Source: Thioalkalivibrio nitratireducens
Lineage (GTDB): Bacteria > Pseudomonadota > Gammaproteobacteria > Ectothiorhodospirales > Ectothiorhodospiraceae
Assembly: GCA_011390385.1 (NCBI GenBank)
Contig: JAABSN010000021.1
Coordinates: 1-29,002 of the forward strand
Length of the DNA: 29,002 bases
Direction: 5' to 3'
The position numbers and the translations under genes were made by a program. Of this stretch, positions 8,197 to 16,635 are shown one piece after another. Each line of letters opens with the position of its first letter. Position 1 is the first letter of the stretch. Under the pieces are notes generated by a model. The model saw only the letters and a program-made list of their open reading frames with translations, did not search any database and was not told the origin of the DNA.

Positions 8197-10080
8197 ATGT
8201 TGATCGACCGGCAGGACGACCTCCACGAAGAGCGCAGGGACCAGCAACGCTTCTCCGTGCGGGTGCTGGTTGCAGGCTTGATCACGCTTCTGCTTGTCCT
8301 GACGCTCGGTGCGCGCATGTTCAGTCTCCAGGTGGGAGCGCATGCGCACTTCACCACGCTGTCGGAGAACAATCGCTTGCGTATCGAGCCGATCCCGCCG
8401 ACGCGAGGGCTCATTTTCGATCGTAACGGTGTACTGCTGGCCGAGAATCGGCCGGCCTACCAGCTCGAAATCACGGTGGAACAGGTCGACGACCTCGATC
8501 AGTTGCTTCGAAAACTGTCGAGCCTGGTGGAACTCTCACCTGCTGAAATCCAGCGTTTTCGGACCTCGGCACGTCAGCGTCGGCCGTTCCAGCCGGTACT
8601 GCTCAAGGCAAACCTGGATGACGAAGCCGTGGCCCGTATCGCGGTCGCGCGACATGAGTTGCACGGGGTGGAAATCGAAGCACGACCGGTGCGGTATTAT
8701 CCCCACGGTGCGGATTTCGCTCATGCGGTCGGGTACGTGGGCCGTATCAACACCCAGGATTTGCAGCGCCTCGATACCCGGAATTATGCGGGGAGCTCCC
8801 ACACCGGGAAAACCGGGGTGGAGCGCTTTTACGAGGATGTTCTCCATGGGACCACGGGGCACCGCCAGGTGGAAGTGAATGCCCGGGGTCGGGTGATTCA
8901 CGAACTGGCGGTGGTATCGCCGGTACCCGGCCAGGATCTGTATCTGAGCATCGATGTCGGCATGCAGCGCGCGGCGCGTGATGCCCTTGCGCCACATGAT
9001 GGAGCGGTGGTGGCGGTCGACCCGAACACCGGTGAGGTGCTGGCGCTGGTCAGCGCGCCGGGTTTCGATCCCAATCCCTTTGTGAACGGGATTTCGCACC
9101 GGGATTTCGCTACGCTGCAGACGGACCGGCACAAGCCGCTGTTCAACCGGGCGCTGAGTGGGCAGTACCCACCCGGGTCGACGCTCAAGCCGGTGGTAGC
9201 CCTGGCCGGACTGGAAGAAGACGTCACGACGGCCGACCGCCGCATGTTTGCCGCCGGCTACTACCAGCTACCCGGACACGAACGCCGCTATCGTGACTGG
9301 CGGCGCAGCGGACACGGCTGGGTTGACCTGAGCCGAGCGATCGCCGTTTCCGCAGATGTCTATTTCTACGACCTCGGGCACAAGCTCGGCATCGACAGGA
9401 TGTCGCCGATGTTCGATGCTTTCGGCATGGGTAGTCGTGTCGGAATCGATGCCACGGGCGAGCGACCGGGCATCCTCCCCAGCCGGGACTGGAAACGGTC
9501 GGCACAGAATGTAGCCTGGTTTCCGGGGGAAACCCTGATCACCGCAATCGGGCAGGGTTATACGCTGACCACGCCACTTCAGCTTGCGGCCATCACGAGT
9601 ACGCTGGCCAATCGGGGCAAGCGTGTACAGCCTCGCCTGTTGCGTGCGATCCGTGCAGGCAGTGACCTCGAACCCGTGATGCAGCCGGTGCGTTATCTGG
9701 AACCGGTGATCGCGAGCGAAGCGCACTGGGAGGTGATCCATGAGGCCCTTGTCGATGCCGTGCATGAGCGACACGGAACCGCCTGGGGCAGCATCGGCAG
9801 TACCTCACCTCCCTACAGGATCGCGGGCAAGACCGGAACCGCGCAGGTGTTCAGTCTGGCGGACGACGAGGAATACGATGCGGATGCGTTGGACCGCAGA
9901 TTGTGGGATCACGCACTTTTCATCGGTTACGCCCCTGCAGACGCCCCGGAGATCGCGGTCGCCGTACTGGTGGAACATGGCGGTAGCGGTGGACGTGTGG
10001 CCGCACCGATCGCCCGCAAGGTAATGGATTTCCACATGGCTTCGCGCGGTCTGCTGATCAGGGCGGAGGGTAAGCCGTGA
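8197..10080 (+). CDS. mrdA: PBP2, elongation-specific peptidoglycan transpeptidase
   Basis: The 627-residue class B penicillin-binding protein of the elongasome, which cross-links peptidoglycan in the periplasm during lateral growth, paired with RodA. An N-terminal transmembrane helix (about 22-44) is followed by the pedestal domain (with TRGLIFDRNG, about 69-78) and the transpeptidase domain. The catalytic motifs are the nucleophile S328-T-L-K331 (YPPGSTLKP), S385-A-D387 (the SxD variant usual in PBP2) and K545-T-G (AGKTGTAQ). The ribosome site GGAAAGG lies about 10 bases upstream of the ATG. The stop overlaps the GTG start of mrdB. Confidence 0.97.
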   Translation: MLIDRQDDLHEERRDQQRFSVRVLVAGLITLLLVLTLGARMFSLQVGAHAHFTTLSENNRLRIEPIPPTRGLIFDRNGVLLAENRPAYQLEITVEQVDDLDQLLRKLSSLVELSPAEIQRFRTSARQRRPFQPVLLKANLDDEAVARIAVARHELHGVEIEARPVRYYPHGADFAHAVGYVGRINTQDLQRLDTRNYAGSSHTGKTGVERFYEDVLHGTTGHRQVEVNARGRVIHELAVVSPVPGQDLYLSIDVGMQRAARDALAPHDGAVVAVDPNTGEVLALVSAPGFDPNPFVNGISHRDFATLQTDRHKPLFNRALSGQYPPGSTLKPVVALAGLEEDVTTADRRMFAAGYYQLPGHERRYRDWRRSGHGWVDLSRAIAVSADVYFYDLGHKLGIDRMSPMFDAFGMGSRVGIDATGERPGILPSRDWKRSAQNVAWFPGETLITAIGQGYTLTTPLQLAAITSTLANRGKRVQPRLLRAIRAGSDLEPVMQPVRYLEPVIASEAHWEVIHEALVDAVHERHGTAWGSIGSTSPPYRIAGKTGTAQVFSLADDEEYDADALDRRLWDHALFIGYAPADAPEIAVAVLVEHGGSGGRVAAPIARKVMDFHMASRGLLIRAEGKP

Positions 10081-11195
10081 TCAGCGTGACGGGCAGGGAG
10101 CTGGCAACCTCTCAGTGGCTCCTGCGCAGCCTGCGGCTTGATGGGACATTGCTGCTTTTGATCGGCGTCGTTCTGGTTCTCGGACTCATGGTCCTGTTCA
10201 GCGCTGCCGGGGAGGATGTTGCTGCCCTGCAGCGACAGATGCTGCGCATCCTGGTCGGGTTTGCCGCATTGCTGGCTGTGGCGCGGGTTCCGGTATCTGC
10301 GTTGCGGGCATGGTCCCCCTGGCTGTTCCTGCTGAGTGTGGGGCTGTTACTGGCCGTCGTGTTCGCGGGCGACATGGGCAAGGGGGCGCGGCGCTGGCTC
10401 GATTTCGGGTTTATCCGCTTCCAACCCTCCGAGATCATGAAGCTGGCAATGCCCCTGACGCTGGCTTGGTACCTGTCGCTGCGGACCGGTCCCCCCCGGT
10501 TCACCGAACTGACCGTCCTCAGTGTTCTGATCGTCGTCCCGGTCCTTCTGATCATGCGTCAGCCGGACCTTGGCACCGCGCTACTGGTTGCTGCCGCCGG
10601 TCTTCTCGTGGTGTTTCTGGCCGGCCTGGGTTGGCGTTGGTTTCTCGGGATCGGGCTTCTCGTTGGTGCTGCAATCCCCCTGCTCTGGACACAGATGCAT
10701 GACTATCAGCGACAGCGGGTGTTAACGCTGCTGAATCCGGAATCGGACCCGCTGGGCGCCGGCTACCACATCATCCAGTCGAAGATCGCGATCGGATCGG
10801 GGGGGCTGTACGGAAAGGGGTGGCTCAATGGGACTCAGTCACAACTGCAGTTTTTGCCCGAACGTTCGACCGACTTCGTTTTTGCCGTGTACGCCGAGGA
10901 ATTCGGATTTGTCGGCGTTGCAGCGCTTCTGGTGCTCTACTTTCTGATCGTCGCGCGTGGGCTCTGGATCGCCACGCTGGCTCAGGATCGGTTTTCGCGG
11001 CTGATTGCCGGTAGCATCAGCCTGACCTTTGCGGTGTACGTGGTCGTCAATATCGGCATGGTCAGCGGGTTGCTTCCGGTTGTCGGCATTCCGCTACCGC
11101 TGGTCAGCTACGGAGGGACGTCTCTGGTGACGCTGATGGTGGGGTTCGGTATTCTGATGGCTGTTCATTCCCAACAGCGACTGGTGAATCGATGA
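10077..11195 (+). CDS. mrdB: RodA, SEDS-family peptidoglycan glycosyltransferase
   Basis: A 372-residue polytopic inner-membrane protein of the SEDS family that polymerises lipid II glycan strands for rod-shape elongation, working with PBP2. Many hydrophobic segments are visible, with the family motifs RRWLDF (105-110), QPSEIMK (116-122), RQPDLGTA (161-168) and the periplasmic-loop motif PERSTDFVFAV (261-271), whose D266 corresponds to the essential RodA aspartate. The start is GTG at 10077 inside a GTGA overlap with the mrdA stop, preceded by GGAGGG 6 bases upstream, so translation is coupled. The stop overlaps the mltB ATG. Confidence 0.97.
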   Translation: MISVTGRELATSQWLLRSLRLDGTLLLLIGVVLVLGLMVLFSAAGEDVAALQRQMLRILVGFAALLAVARVPVSALRAWSPWLFLLSVGLLLAVVFAGDMGKGARRWLDFGFIRFQPSEIMKLAMPLTLAWYLSLRTGPPRFTELTVLSVLIVVPVLLIMRQPDLGTALLVAAAGLLVVFLAGLGWRWFLGIGLLVGAAIPLLWTQMHDYQRQRVLTLLNPESDPLGAGYHIIQSKIAIGSGGLYGKGWLNGTQSQLQFLPERSTDFVFAVYAEEFGFVGVAALLVLYFLIVARGLWIATLAQDRFSRLIAGSISLTFAVYVVVNIGMVSGLLPVVGIPLPLVSYGGTSLVTLMVGFGILMAVHSQQRLVNR

Positions 11196-12232
11196 CTGCA
11201 ATCCATGATTGGACCCGGCCGGGCGCCATTTTTCTGCGGCTGTTCGCGAACGCGGCACTGATCACGGTTCTGGGCGCTTGCACTCTGCCGGGGGTTGCGG
11301 TTTCACAATCGGAATTCCGCGCCGGCGATCCGCCTTACCTGGAACGCCCGGAGGTGCAGTCGTTCATCGACGAGCAAGTCGCCAAGGGTCTGGACGGCGA
11401 CGTGCTCGCGGCGCTCTTTTCGGGCGTCGAGCCTCAGCAGCGGATTCTCGACCTGATCTCCAGTCCGGCGGAGGCCAGGCCCTGGAAGGATTACCGGCCG
11501 ATTTTCGTCAACGACCTGAGGATCGAAAGGGGCAGGGAGTTCCAGAGTGAGCAAGCCGCGTGGCTTGAACGCGCGGAAGAGGCCTTCGGTGTCGATCAGG
11601 CGTTGATTGCAGCCATCATCGGCGTCGAGACCAACTATGGCCGGAACCTCGGGAGTTTTCGGGTCTTCGACGCCCTGGTGACGCTCGGGTTCGACTATCC
11701 GCCACGTCAGGCATTCTTCCGGAGTGAACTGGAGCATTTCCTGCAACTGGTTCAGGAAGAAGCGCTCGATGCCCGTGAAACACGGGGGTCCTATGCCGGC
11801 GCAATGGGTCGTGGCCAGTTCATTGCGTCGAGTTATCGGGCTTACGCCGTGGACTTCGACGAGGATGGGCGGCGCGATCTGATCGATTCCTGGGCGGATG
11901 CGATCGGCAGCGTGGCCAATTATTTCCGCCAGCACGGCTGGCAGACGGGCGGGCCCGTGGTGGTGCCCGCCCGCGTCGAGGGTAACGGCCATGAGACGCT
12001 GCTCGGCGGAGGCTACCAGGCACGCTTCACGCTGGAGGAATTGGCGGAGCACGGTGTTCATCCGGCGGAAAACGTCGCCGAAGATGGTTACTTTTCCCTG
12101 ATCCGTCTGGATGGCAGTGGCGGACCCGAGTTCTATCTCGGATATCCGAATTTCTATGTCATCACACGCTACAATCGGAGTCCCCTGTACGCGATGGCGG
12201 TTCATGAGTTGACGGAGGCCCTGCGACAGTAG
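11192..12232 (+). CDS. mltB: MltB-type membrane-bound lytic transglycosylase
   Basis: A 346-residue family-3 lytic transglycosylase (Slt35/MltB) that cuts glycan strands, leaving 1,6-anhydromuramyl ends. An N-terminal signal ends in a lipobox-like LGAC (C30), suggesting an outer-membrane lipoprotein. The catalytic glutamate is E146 in IIGVETNYG. The MGRGQFIASSYRAYAVDF segment (205-222) and an EF-hand-like DFDEDGRRDL (221-230), the calcium site typical of Slt35, are present. The ATG overlaps the mrdB stop (ATGA), so it belongs to the mrdA-mrdB transcript. The length is close to the family norm. Confidence 0.95.
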   Translation: MTAIHDWTRPGAIFLRLFANAALITVLGACTLPGVAVSQSEFRAGDPPYLERPEVQSFIDEQVAKGLDGDVLAALFSGVEPQQRILDLISSPAEARPWKDYRPIFVNDLRIERGREFQSEQAAWLERAEEAFGVDQALIAAIIGVETNYGRNLGSFRVFDALVTLGFDYPPRQAFFRSELEHFLQLVQEEALDARETRGSYAGAMGRGQFIASSYRAYAVDFDEDGRRDLIDSWADAIGSVANYFRQHGWQTGGPVVVPARVEGNGHETLLGGGYQARFTLEELAEHGVHPAENVAEDGYFSLIRLDGSGGPEFYLGYPNFYVITRYNRSPLYAMAVHELTEALRQ

Positions 12233-12251
12233 AAGGGTGAAAGGTCCAGTC

Positions 12252-12361
12252 CGTAGGGTGCCGTGAGGCGAAGCCGAACCGCACCGACACCGGTTCGGCC
12301 TTGGTCCCCAAGCCCCCCGTGGCTCAGCGGTGCAAGTCGCTGCGCTCATTGGCACCCTACG
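12252..12361 (+). repeat. Unequal-armed inverted-repeat element, copy 1
   Basis: A 110-base element filling much of the gap between mltB and rlpA. Its left arm (12252-12285; cgtagggtgccgtgaggcga...) and right arm (12329-12361; inverse of cgtagggtgccaatgagcgc...) share the terminal CGTAGGGTGCC but diverge inside. The same two arms occur in swapped order at 18573-18671, so the unit is a dispersed miniature element present in both orientations. The central about 43 bases are not shared with copy 2. The remainder of the gap (12362-12485) shows a poor TTGTGC...TGTATG promoter-like pair and nothing else convincing. Confidence 0.8.
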
Positions 12362-12485
12362 CCAGCATTGTGCATGCTTCTGGTGGTATATGTATGGGAC
12401 CATGGGAGTGAGCGTGAAGCCACCCAGCGCGACGAGCAGGGACGCCCTGGGGGCGCGAAAATCTGTAGACGAGCAGGTGATCCGG

Positions 12486-13376
12486 ATGGCCAGAGGACGT
12501 CGAAGCAGTCGTCGATTTGCCGCGGCTGTACCCCTGAGGATCGGGTTGCCTGTGTGCCTGTTTGCCCTGCTGGTTGCTGGCTGTGGTGGGACCCCGGACC
12601 GATCCCGGCAGGCCGATGGTCATCCCGTTTCGATCCCGGTGGACCTCGCCTCGATACCGGACGCGGTGCCCAGAGACGAACCCCTGAGCCGCTACGGTAA
12701 CCCTCCGGAGTACGAGGTGTTCGGGCAGCGCTACCGAACGCTGGTTTCCAGCGAGGGGTTCGAACAGCGTGGAATTGCTTCCTGGTACGGTACCCGATTT
12801 CATGGTCGACGCACCTCCAGCGGTGAGCCGTATGACATGTTTGCAATGACCGCTGCCCATCGACAGTTACCCCTCCCCAGCTATGTTGAAGTCGTCAATC
12901 TCGAGAACGGCAAGCGCGTCGTGGTGCGGGTCAACGATCGCGGCCCTTTTGTTGGTGGCCGCGTGATCGACCTCTCCTACGCTGCCGCGCATCGCATCGG
13001 GATGCTCGAACGGGGTGTCGCACCCGTGCTGGTCCGGGCGCTCGGTCGTGACGACATCGGGTCCGCCACGCTCCAGTCTGCCGACGCCAATACCGTGGAC
13101 GGCCCGAATCATCCGGTGTCCTCTGGCGAGGCCAACGGCAATTCCCGCTTCATTCAGATTGGCGCGTTTGGCAGTCACGATGCCGCAAAAAGGGTGCAGC
13201 AGGACTTGAACGATCTCGGGTTTTCCGGGGTAACCATCACCATGATGGCGTCGGATGGCGGGGCGCGGCTGCACCGAGTACGGATCGGCCCGCTTGAGCA
13301 CCCCTCGACCGTTCGCGAGGTGGAAATGCGGTTGCAGCGGGCAGCCGTCGACGATTACCGGTTGGTAACAGAGTGA
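12486..13376 (+). CDS. rlpA: RlpA, septal-ring lytic transglycosylase lipoprotein
   Basis: A 296-residue lipoprotein with lipobox LVAGC (C33), a double-psi beta-barrel domain (about 96-185: GIASWYGTRFHGRRTSSGE...TAAHRQLP...VRVNDRGPF) and a C-terminal SPOR domain (about 219-295, RFIQIGAFGS...). In Pseudomonas RlpA cleaves glycan strands lacking stem peptides; the residues E114, H125 and D151 lie in the conserved catalytic groove motifs. The SPOR domain directs binding to denuded glycan at division sites. Start: the frame is open back into the repeat element, but the ATG at 12486 gives a normal Arg-rich signal peptide; GTG at 12477 is an alternative. AGCAGG about 10 bases upstream is a modest ribosome site. 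Confidence 0.94.
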   Translation: MARGRRSSRRFAAAVPLRIGLPVCLFALLVAGCGGTPDRSRQADGHPVSIPVDLASIPDAVPRDEPLSRYGNPPEYEVFGQRYRTLVSSEGFEQRGIASWYGTRFHGRRTSSGEPYDMFAMTAAHRQLPLPSYVEVVNLENGKRVVVRVNDRGPFVGGRVIDLSYAAAHRIGMLERGVAPVLVRALGRDDIGSATLQSADANTVDGPNHPVSSGEANGNSRFIQIGAFGSHDAAKRVQQDLNDLGFSGVTITMMASDGGARLHRVRIGPLEHPSTVREVEMRLQRAAVDDYRLVTE

Positions 13377-13457
13377 TGATTACCGGTCGGGGACGGAATA
13401 ATGTGCGCTGATCTCTGATATCGTTTGCATCGCCGAACTGTTCAGGTTGATCGTCCC

Positions 13458-14690
13458 ATGAAGAAACTGTTTTTGCTGCTTTCCGGCGCCTTGTCTCTGG
13501 CGCTGTTGCAATTCCCGTTCGTGCAGGCCCAGACACTGCCGGTACCCGGTGCCCCGGGTTCTGCTGTATTGTCGGTGATCCCGCAACCGCCTTCCGACAT
13601 CACGGCCAAGAGCTACATCCTGGTCGATTTCGATTCAGGGCTGCCGCTCGCGGCTCGGGATCCGGACGTGCAACGCGAGCCGGCAAGCCTGACCAAGCTG
13701 ATGACGGCGTACATGATCTTTCGTGAGATCCACGCCGGAAGGATCAGCCTGGACGACGAGGTCACGATCAGTGAAAGGGCCTGGCGCACCGGGATGGATG
13801 GCGCATCGCGCATGTTCATCGAGGTAGGCAACCAGGTCCGGGTCGAGGATCTGCTCCGAGGCATGATCGTGCAATCGGGGAACGATGCTTCGACTGCGCT
13901 GGCGGAGTTGGTGGGAGGCTCCGAGGGTGCCTTCGTCGACCTGATGAATGCCCAGGCCCGAGCCCTGGGCATGCACGATTCCTACTTCACCAATCCTCAC
14001 GGGTTGCCGAGCGAGGAAGCGCAGTACACGACCCCGGCGGACATGGCGCGGCTCGCGCGCGCGCTGATTCGGGACTTTCCCGATCTCTACGGCTATTACA
14101 GTGAAAAATCGTTCCGTTATAACGATATCAATCAATCCAACCGCAACATCCTGCTTTGGCGGGACGAGAGCTTCGATGGCCTGAAGACGGGTTGGACGTC
14201 GGCAGCCGGTTACAATCTGGTTTCCTCGGCCGAGCGAAACGACCGGCGTCTGATTGCCGTGGTCATGGGAATCGATGCACCCGACCACCAGCGTGGGGGT
14301 GTGATCCGGGCCAACGAATCCCAGGCCCTGATCAATTGGGGAATGCGTTTCTTCGACTCACGCAAGCTCTTCGAGGGAGGCACCGTCCTGGCCGAGCCTC
14401 GCGTCTACAAGGGAGCGGAGACCAAGGTACAGGCCGGACTCCCCGATCCGTTCTGGGTCGTGTATCGGCAGGGGCAGGGGGATCGACTGGAGGCGAGCAT
14501 GGAACTGTTTGATCCGCTGGTGGCGCCCATCGACGAGGGTGACACCGTGGGGGAGGTCGTGGTGACGCTTCAGGGTGAGACGCTGGTGCGGCAGCCTCTG
14601 GTGGCAATGGAGACCATCGAATCCGGCGGGGTCATCCGCCGCGCGTGGGACAGTGCTGCCCTGACGCTGCGCGCAGCCTGGCCATTCTGA
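13458..14690 (+). CDS. dacA: D-alanyl-D-alanine carboxypeptidase (PBP5/6 family)
   Basis: A 410-residue low-molecular-weight penicillin-binding protein that removes the terminal D-Ala from pentapeptides in the periplasm. A signal peptide (MKKLFLLLSGALSLAL..., cleaved after about A24) is followed by the S11 peptidase domain with S77-L-T-K80 (PASLTKLM), S140-G-N142 (VQSGNDAS) and K243-T-G (LKTGWTS). A PBP5_C beta-rich domain follows (about 295-385), then a C-terminal amphipathic membrane anchor (IRRAWDSAALTLRAAWPF). The ATG at 13458 is chosen for the signal peptide; the frame is open 11 codons upstream. It is 6 bases from the next gene, whose product also handles D-amino acids. Confidence 0.96.
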   Translation: MKKLFLLLSGALSLALLQFPFVQAQTLPVPGAPGSAVLSVIPQPPSDITAKSYILVDFDSGLPLAARDPDVQREPASLTKLMTAYMIFREIHAGRISLDDEVTISERAWRTGMDGASRMFIEVGNQVRVEDLLRGMIVQSGNDASTALAELVGGSEGAFVDLMNAQARALGMHDSYFTNPHGLPSEEAQYTTPADMARLARALIRDFPDLYGYYSEKSFRYNDINQSNRNILLWRDESFDGLKTGWTSAAGYNLVSSAERNDRRLIAVVMGIDAPDHQRGGVIRANESQALINWGMRFFDSRKLFEGGTVLAEPRVYKGAETKVQAGLPDPFWVVYRQGQGDRLEASMELFDPLVAPIDEGDTVGEVVVTLQGETLVRQPLVAMETIESGGVIRRAWDSAALTLRAAWPF

Positions 14691-14696
14691 CCGAAA

Positions 14697-15572
14697 ATGA
14701 TCGTCTACCTGAACGGCAGGTACATGCCACTGGAGCAAGCCTGCATTTCGCCCCTGGATCGGGGCTTTCTGTTTGCTGACGGGGTGTACGAAGTCATTCC
14801 GAGCTATGGTGGCGTCCCGTTCCTGCTGGACGCCCACCTCGACCGTCTGGGCCGGTCGCTCGCGGCGATCCGCCTTGCCGATCCGTTGCCTGGTCCGCTA
14901 TGGCGACAAATGCTGGAGCGTCTCCTGGTCGAAAATCCGGGTGGTGATCGGTCGATTTATGTACAGGTGACCCGGGGCACGGCTCCGCGCGACCATGCCT
15001 TTCCCGCAGGGACTCCAGCGACCGTCTTCGCGACGGTCAGTCCGATCGCGCAACCCGGACCCGCATTGGCTGAAACGGGAGTCGCGGTGGTGACCATGCA
15101 GGATCAGCGTTGGGGTCGTTGCGACATCAAATCGGTGGCATTGCTGGCGAACGTACTGGCCCGGCAACGGGCGGTCGATGAAAATGCAGTCGAGGCAATA
15201 CTGCTGCGCGACGGTCTTCTGACCGAGGGCGCCGCGAGCAATGTCTTTGTGGTCAGGAATGGTGTGGTGTCGACCCCGCCCGTGACTTCGGCGATACTGC
15301 CAGGGATCACCCGTGCGTTCCTGCTGGACCTGCTTCGGGCCGGGGGGCGAGTCTGCCACGAGGAACCTGTTCCGGAGGCCGCTTTACGTGCGGCAGACGA
15401 GATCTGGCTGACCAGCTCGACCAGGGAAGTGCTTCCGGTCACGCGGATCGATGGACAAGCGGTCGGTGATGGCCACCCAGGCACCATGTGGCGCGAAGCA
15501 CGGGCTCTTTACCGGAAGGCCCGGTTCGAACTTCACGGTGGAGTCGGCACGGAGAGCATCGATGAACAATGA
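14697..15572 (+). CDS. dat: D-amino acid (D-alanine) transaminase
   Basis: A 291-residue fold-type IV PLP aminotransferase. D-alanine transaminase moves the amino group between D-Ala/2-oxoglutarate and D-Glu/pyruvate. The N-terminus YLNGRYMPLEQACISPLDRG (4-23) and GFLFADGVYEV (23-33) are typical. K145 in CDIKSVALLAN is the PLP Schiff-base lysine and E177 in LLTEGAASNVF binds the pyridine nitrogen. The family also includes branched-chain aminotransferases and 4-amino-4-deoxychorismate lyase; FADGVYEV and the length favour the D-amino acid branch, although substrate cannot be proved by reading. It sits between dacA and ybeD with an 11-base overlap into ybeD. Confidence 0.88.
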   Translation: MIVYLNGRYMPLEQACISPLDRGFLFADGVYEVIPSYGGVPFLLDAHLDRLGRSLAAIRLADPLPGPLWRQMLERLLVENPGGDRSIYVQVTRGTAPRDHAFPAGTPATVFATVSPIAQPGPALAETGVAVVTMQDQRWGRCDIKSVALLANVLARQRAVDENAVEAILLRDGLLTEGAASNVFVVRNGVVSTPPVTSAILPGITRAFLLDLLRAGGRVCHEEPVPEAALRAADEIWLTSSTREVLPVTRIDGQAVGDGHPGTMWREARALYRKARFELHGGVGTESIDEQ

Positions 15573-15831
15573 ACGCGAAACCCTGCTCGAGTTTCCCTGC
15601 CGGTTTCCGATCAAGGTCATGGGTGAGGCGCACACGGAATTCTTCGAGGCCGTCGAGGCCTGTATCGCCCGATACCTCCCGGATCGGGAATCGGTCGATG
15701 TCGTGCGCCGTGAGTCGCGGGCAGGGAACTACGTAGGGGTGACCATTACCCTGACCGCGACCAGCCAGGAACAACTCGATACCCTGTACCGGGCGCTGGG
15801 GCAGTGCGCGCGGGTGCGCATGGTTCTCTAG
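15562..15831 (+). CDS. ybeD: YbeD, DUF493 ACT-like small protein
   Basis: An 89-residue protein of the YbeD/DUF493 family, a small ferredoxin-like (ACT-type) fold found next to lipB across Gammaproteobacteria; its function is not established, though a regulatory role linked to lipoate or dacA has been suggested. Recognisable are LLEFPCRFPIKVMG (8-21) and the closing LDTLYRALGQCARVRMVL region. The ATG at 15562 has GGAGAG 5 bases upstream and overlaps the dat stop by 11 bases, so it is translationally linked to dat. Confidence 0.93.
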   Translation: MNNERETLLEFPCRFPIKVMGEAHTEFFEAVEACIARYLPDRESVDVVRRESRAGNYVGVTITLTATSQEQLDTLYRALGQCARVRMVL

Positions 15832-15835
15832 GGAA

Positions 15836-16606
15836 GTGGCGAGGCAAGGCCTTCGTCATGGCGAGCGTAGCGCGGCAATCCAGGCGGAGGACGCGGTCGC
15901 AAGCTGGCCGTCCCTCGCTTCACACCGGCAGGGGACCCTGCACACCTACCGGCTCGGAATCCAGCCGTACGTGCCGGTCTGGCAGGCAATGCAGCTGTCA
16001 CTGCGCGATCGCTCTGCCTCGACGCCGGACGCGCTATGGCATGTTCAACACCCCCCGGTTTTCACCCTCGGACGTAATGCACGCCCGGAGCACCTTCTGC
16101 GGCCCGATGCAATACCCGCGATCCGGGTCGATCGCGGCGGGCAGGTGACGTTTCATGGTCCCGGGCAGGTGGTAGTCTACGTGTTGCTCGACCTGCGCCG
16201 TCACCGGCTGGGTGTCCGTGCACTGGTCGACCTGCTTCAGGACAGCGTGATCGAAACACTGGTCCGATTCGGTATGCGTGCGCAGGCTCGTGCCGATGCT
16301 CCGGGGGTATACGTGGGTGGCGCGAAAATCGCCGCTCTTGGCCTGCGCGTGCGCAACGGCTGTTGCATGCATGGTCTGGCACTCAACGTGCGTCCGCGGC
16401 TCTCCGAATTCGCGCGCATGGATGCCTGTGGCTACCCGGGGTTGGCGACGACCTCGATGCAGGCCCTCGGTTTGAACGCCGACCCTGACCGGGTGGCCCG
16501 AGTGCTGGAGCAGTACCTCGCGGATCGTTTGGGATGCCGTCTGGAGCCGGTTCACCATTTGCCCGAAACACTGGTGACGGCGTTGTCCCATCCGGGCGCT
16601 TCCTGA
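15836..16606 (+). CDS. lipB: LipB, octanoyl-[ACP]:protein N-octanoyltransferase
   Basis: Transfers octanoate from acyl carrier protein to lipoyl domains of 2-oxoacid dehydrogenases and GcvH. Core motifs are HPPVFTLGR (72-80), DRGGQVTFHGPGQ (99-111), GGAKIAALGLR (161-171) with K164, and RNGCCMHGLALNV (173-185), where C176 is the acyl-carrying cysteine. With the GTG at 15836 it is 256 residues, about 40 longer than E. coli LipB. The extra N-terminus is encoded largely by a dispersed repeat (15853-15884), and no ATG, GTG or TTG lies between it and the conserved LHTYRLG (35-41). A rare CTG at 15938 would give a normal-length protein. The 29 bases to the convergent lipA show no terminator. Confidence 0.93.
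   Translation: MARQGLRHGERSAAIQAEDAVASWPSLASHRQGTLHTYRLGIQPYVPVWQAMQLSLRDRSASTPDALWHVQHPPVFTLGRNARPEHLLRPDAIPAIRVDRGGQVTFHGPGQVVVYVLLDLRRHRLGVRALVDLLQDSVIETLVRFGMRAQARADAPGVYVGGAKIAALGLRVRNGCCMHGLALNVRPRLSEFARMDACGYPGLATTSMQALGLNADPDRVARVLEQYLADRLGCRLEPVHHLPETLVTALSHPGAS
15853..15884 (+). repeat. Single arm of a dispersed CGTCATTGCGAGC-type repeat inside lipB
   Basis: The stretch tcgtcatggcgagcgtagcg, continuing cggcaatccagg, matches the widespread intergenic repeat seen in many bacteria as CGTCATTGCGAGCG...CGGCAATCC. Only one arm is evident; no inverted partner ending in AATGACG is visible in the next 100 bases. It lies within the first 20 codons of the lipB frame, between the ybeD stop and the conserved LipB core. 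Confidence 0.6.
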
Positions 16607-16635
16607 CGGTCCTCGGGCGATCGGCGCGCAGGTTG

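Noticed and set aside
12368..12396. TTGTGC...TGTATG as a promoter for rlpA
   Set aside because: The -10 matches poorly and better-spaced elements are absent; too weak to list as a feature.
11303..12403. A 366-codon minus-strand frame opposite mltB
   Set aside because: Antisense to MltB with catalytic Glu and EF-hand intact; it also starts across the repeat element.
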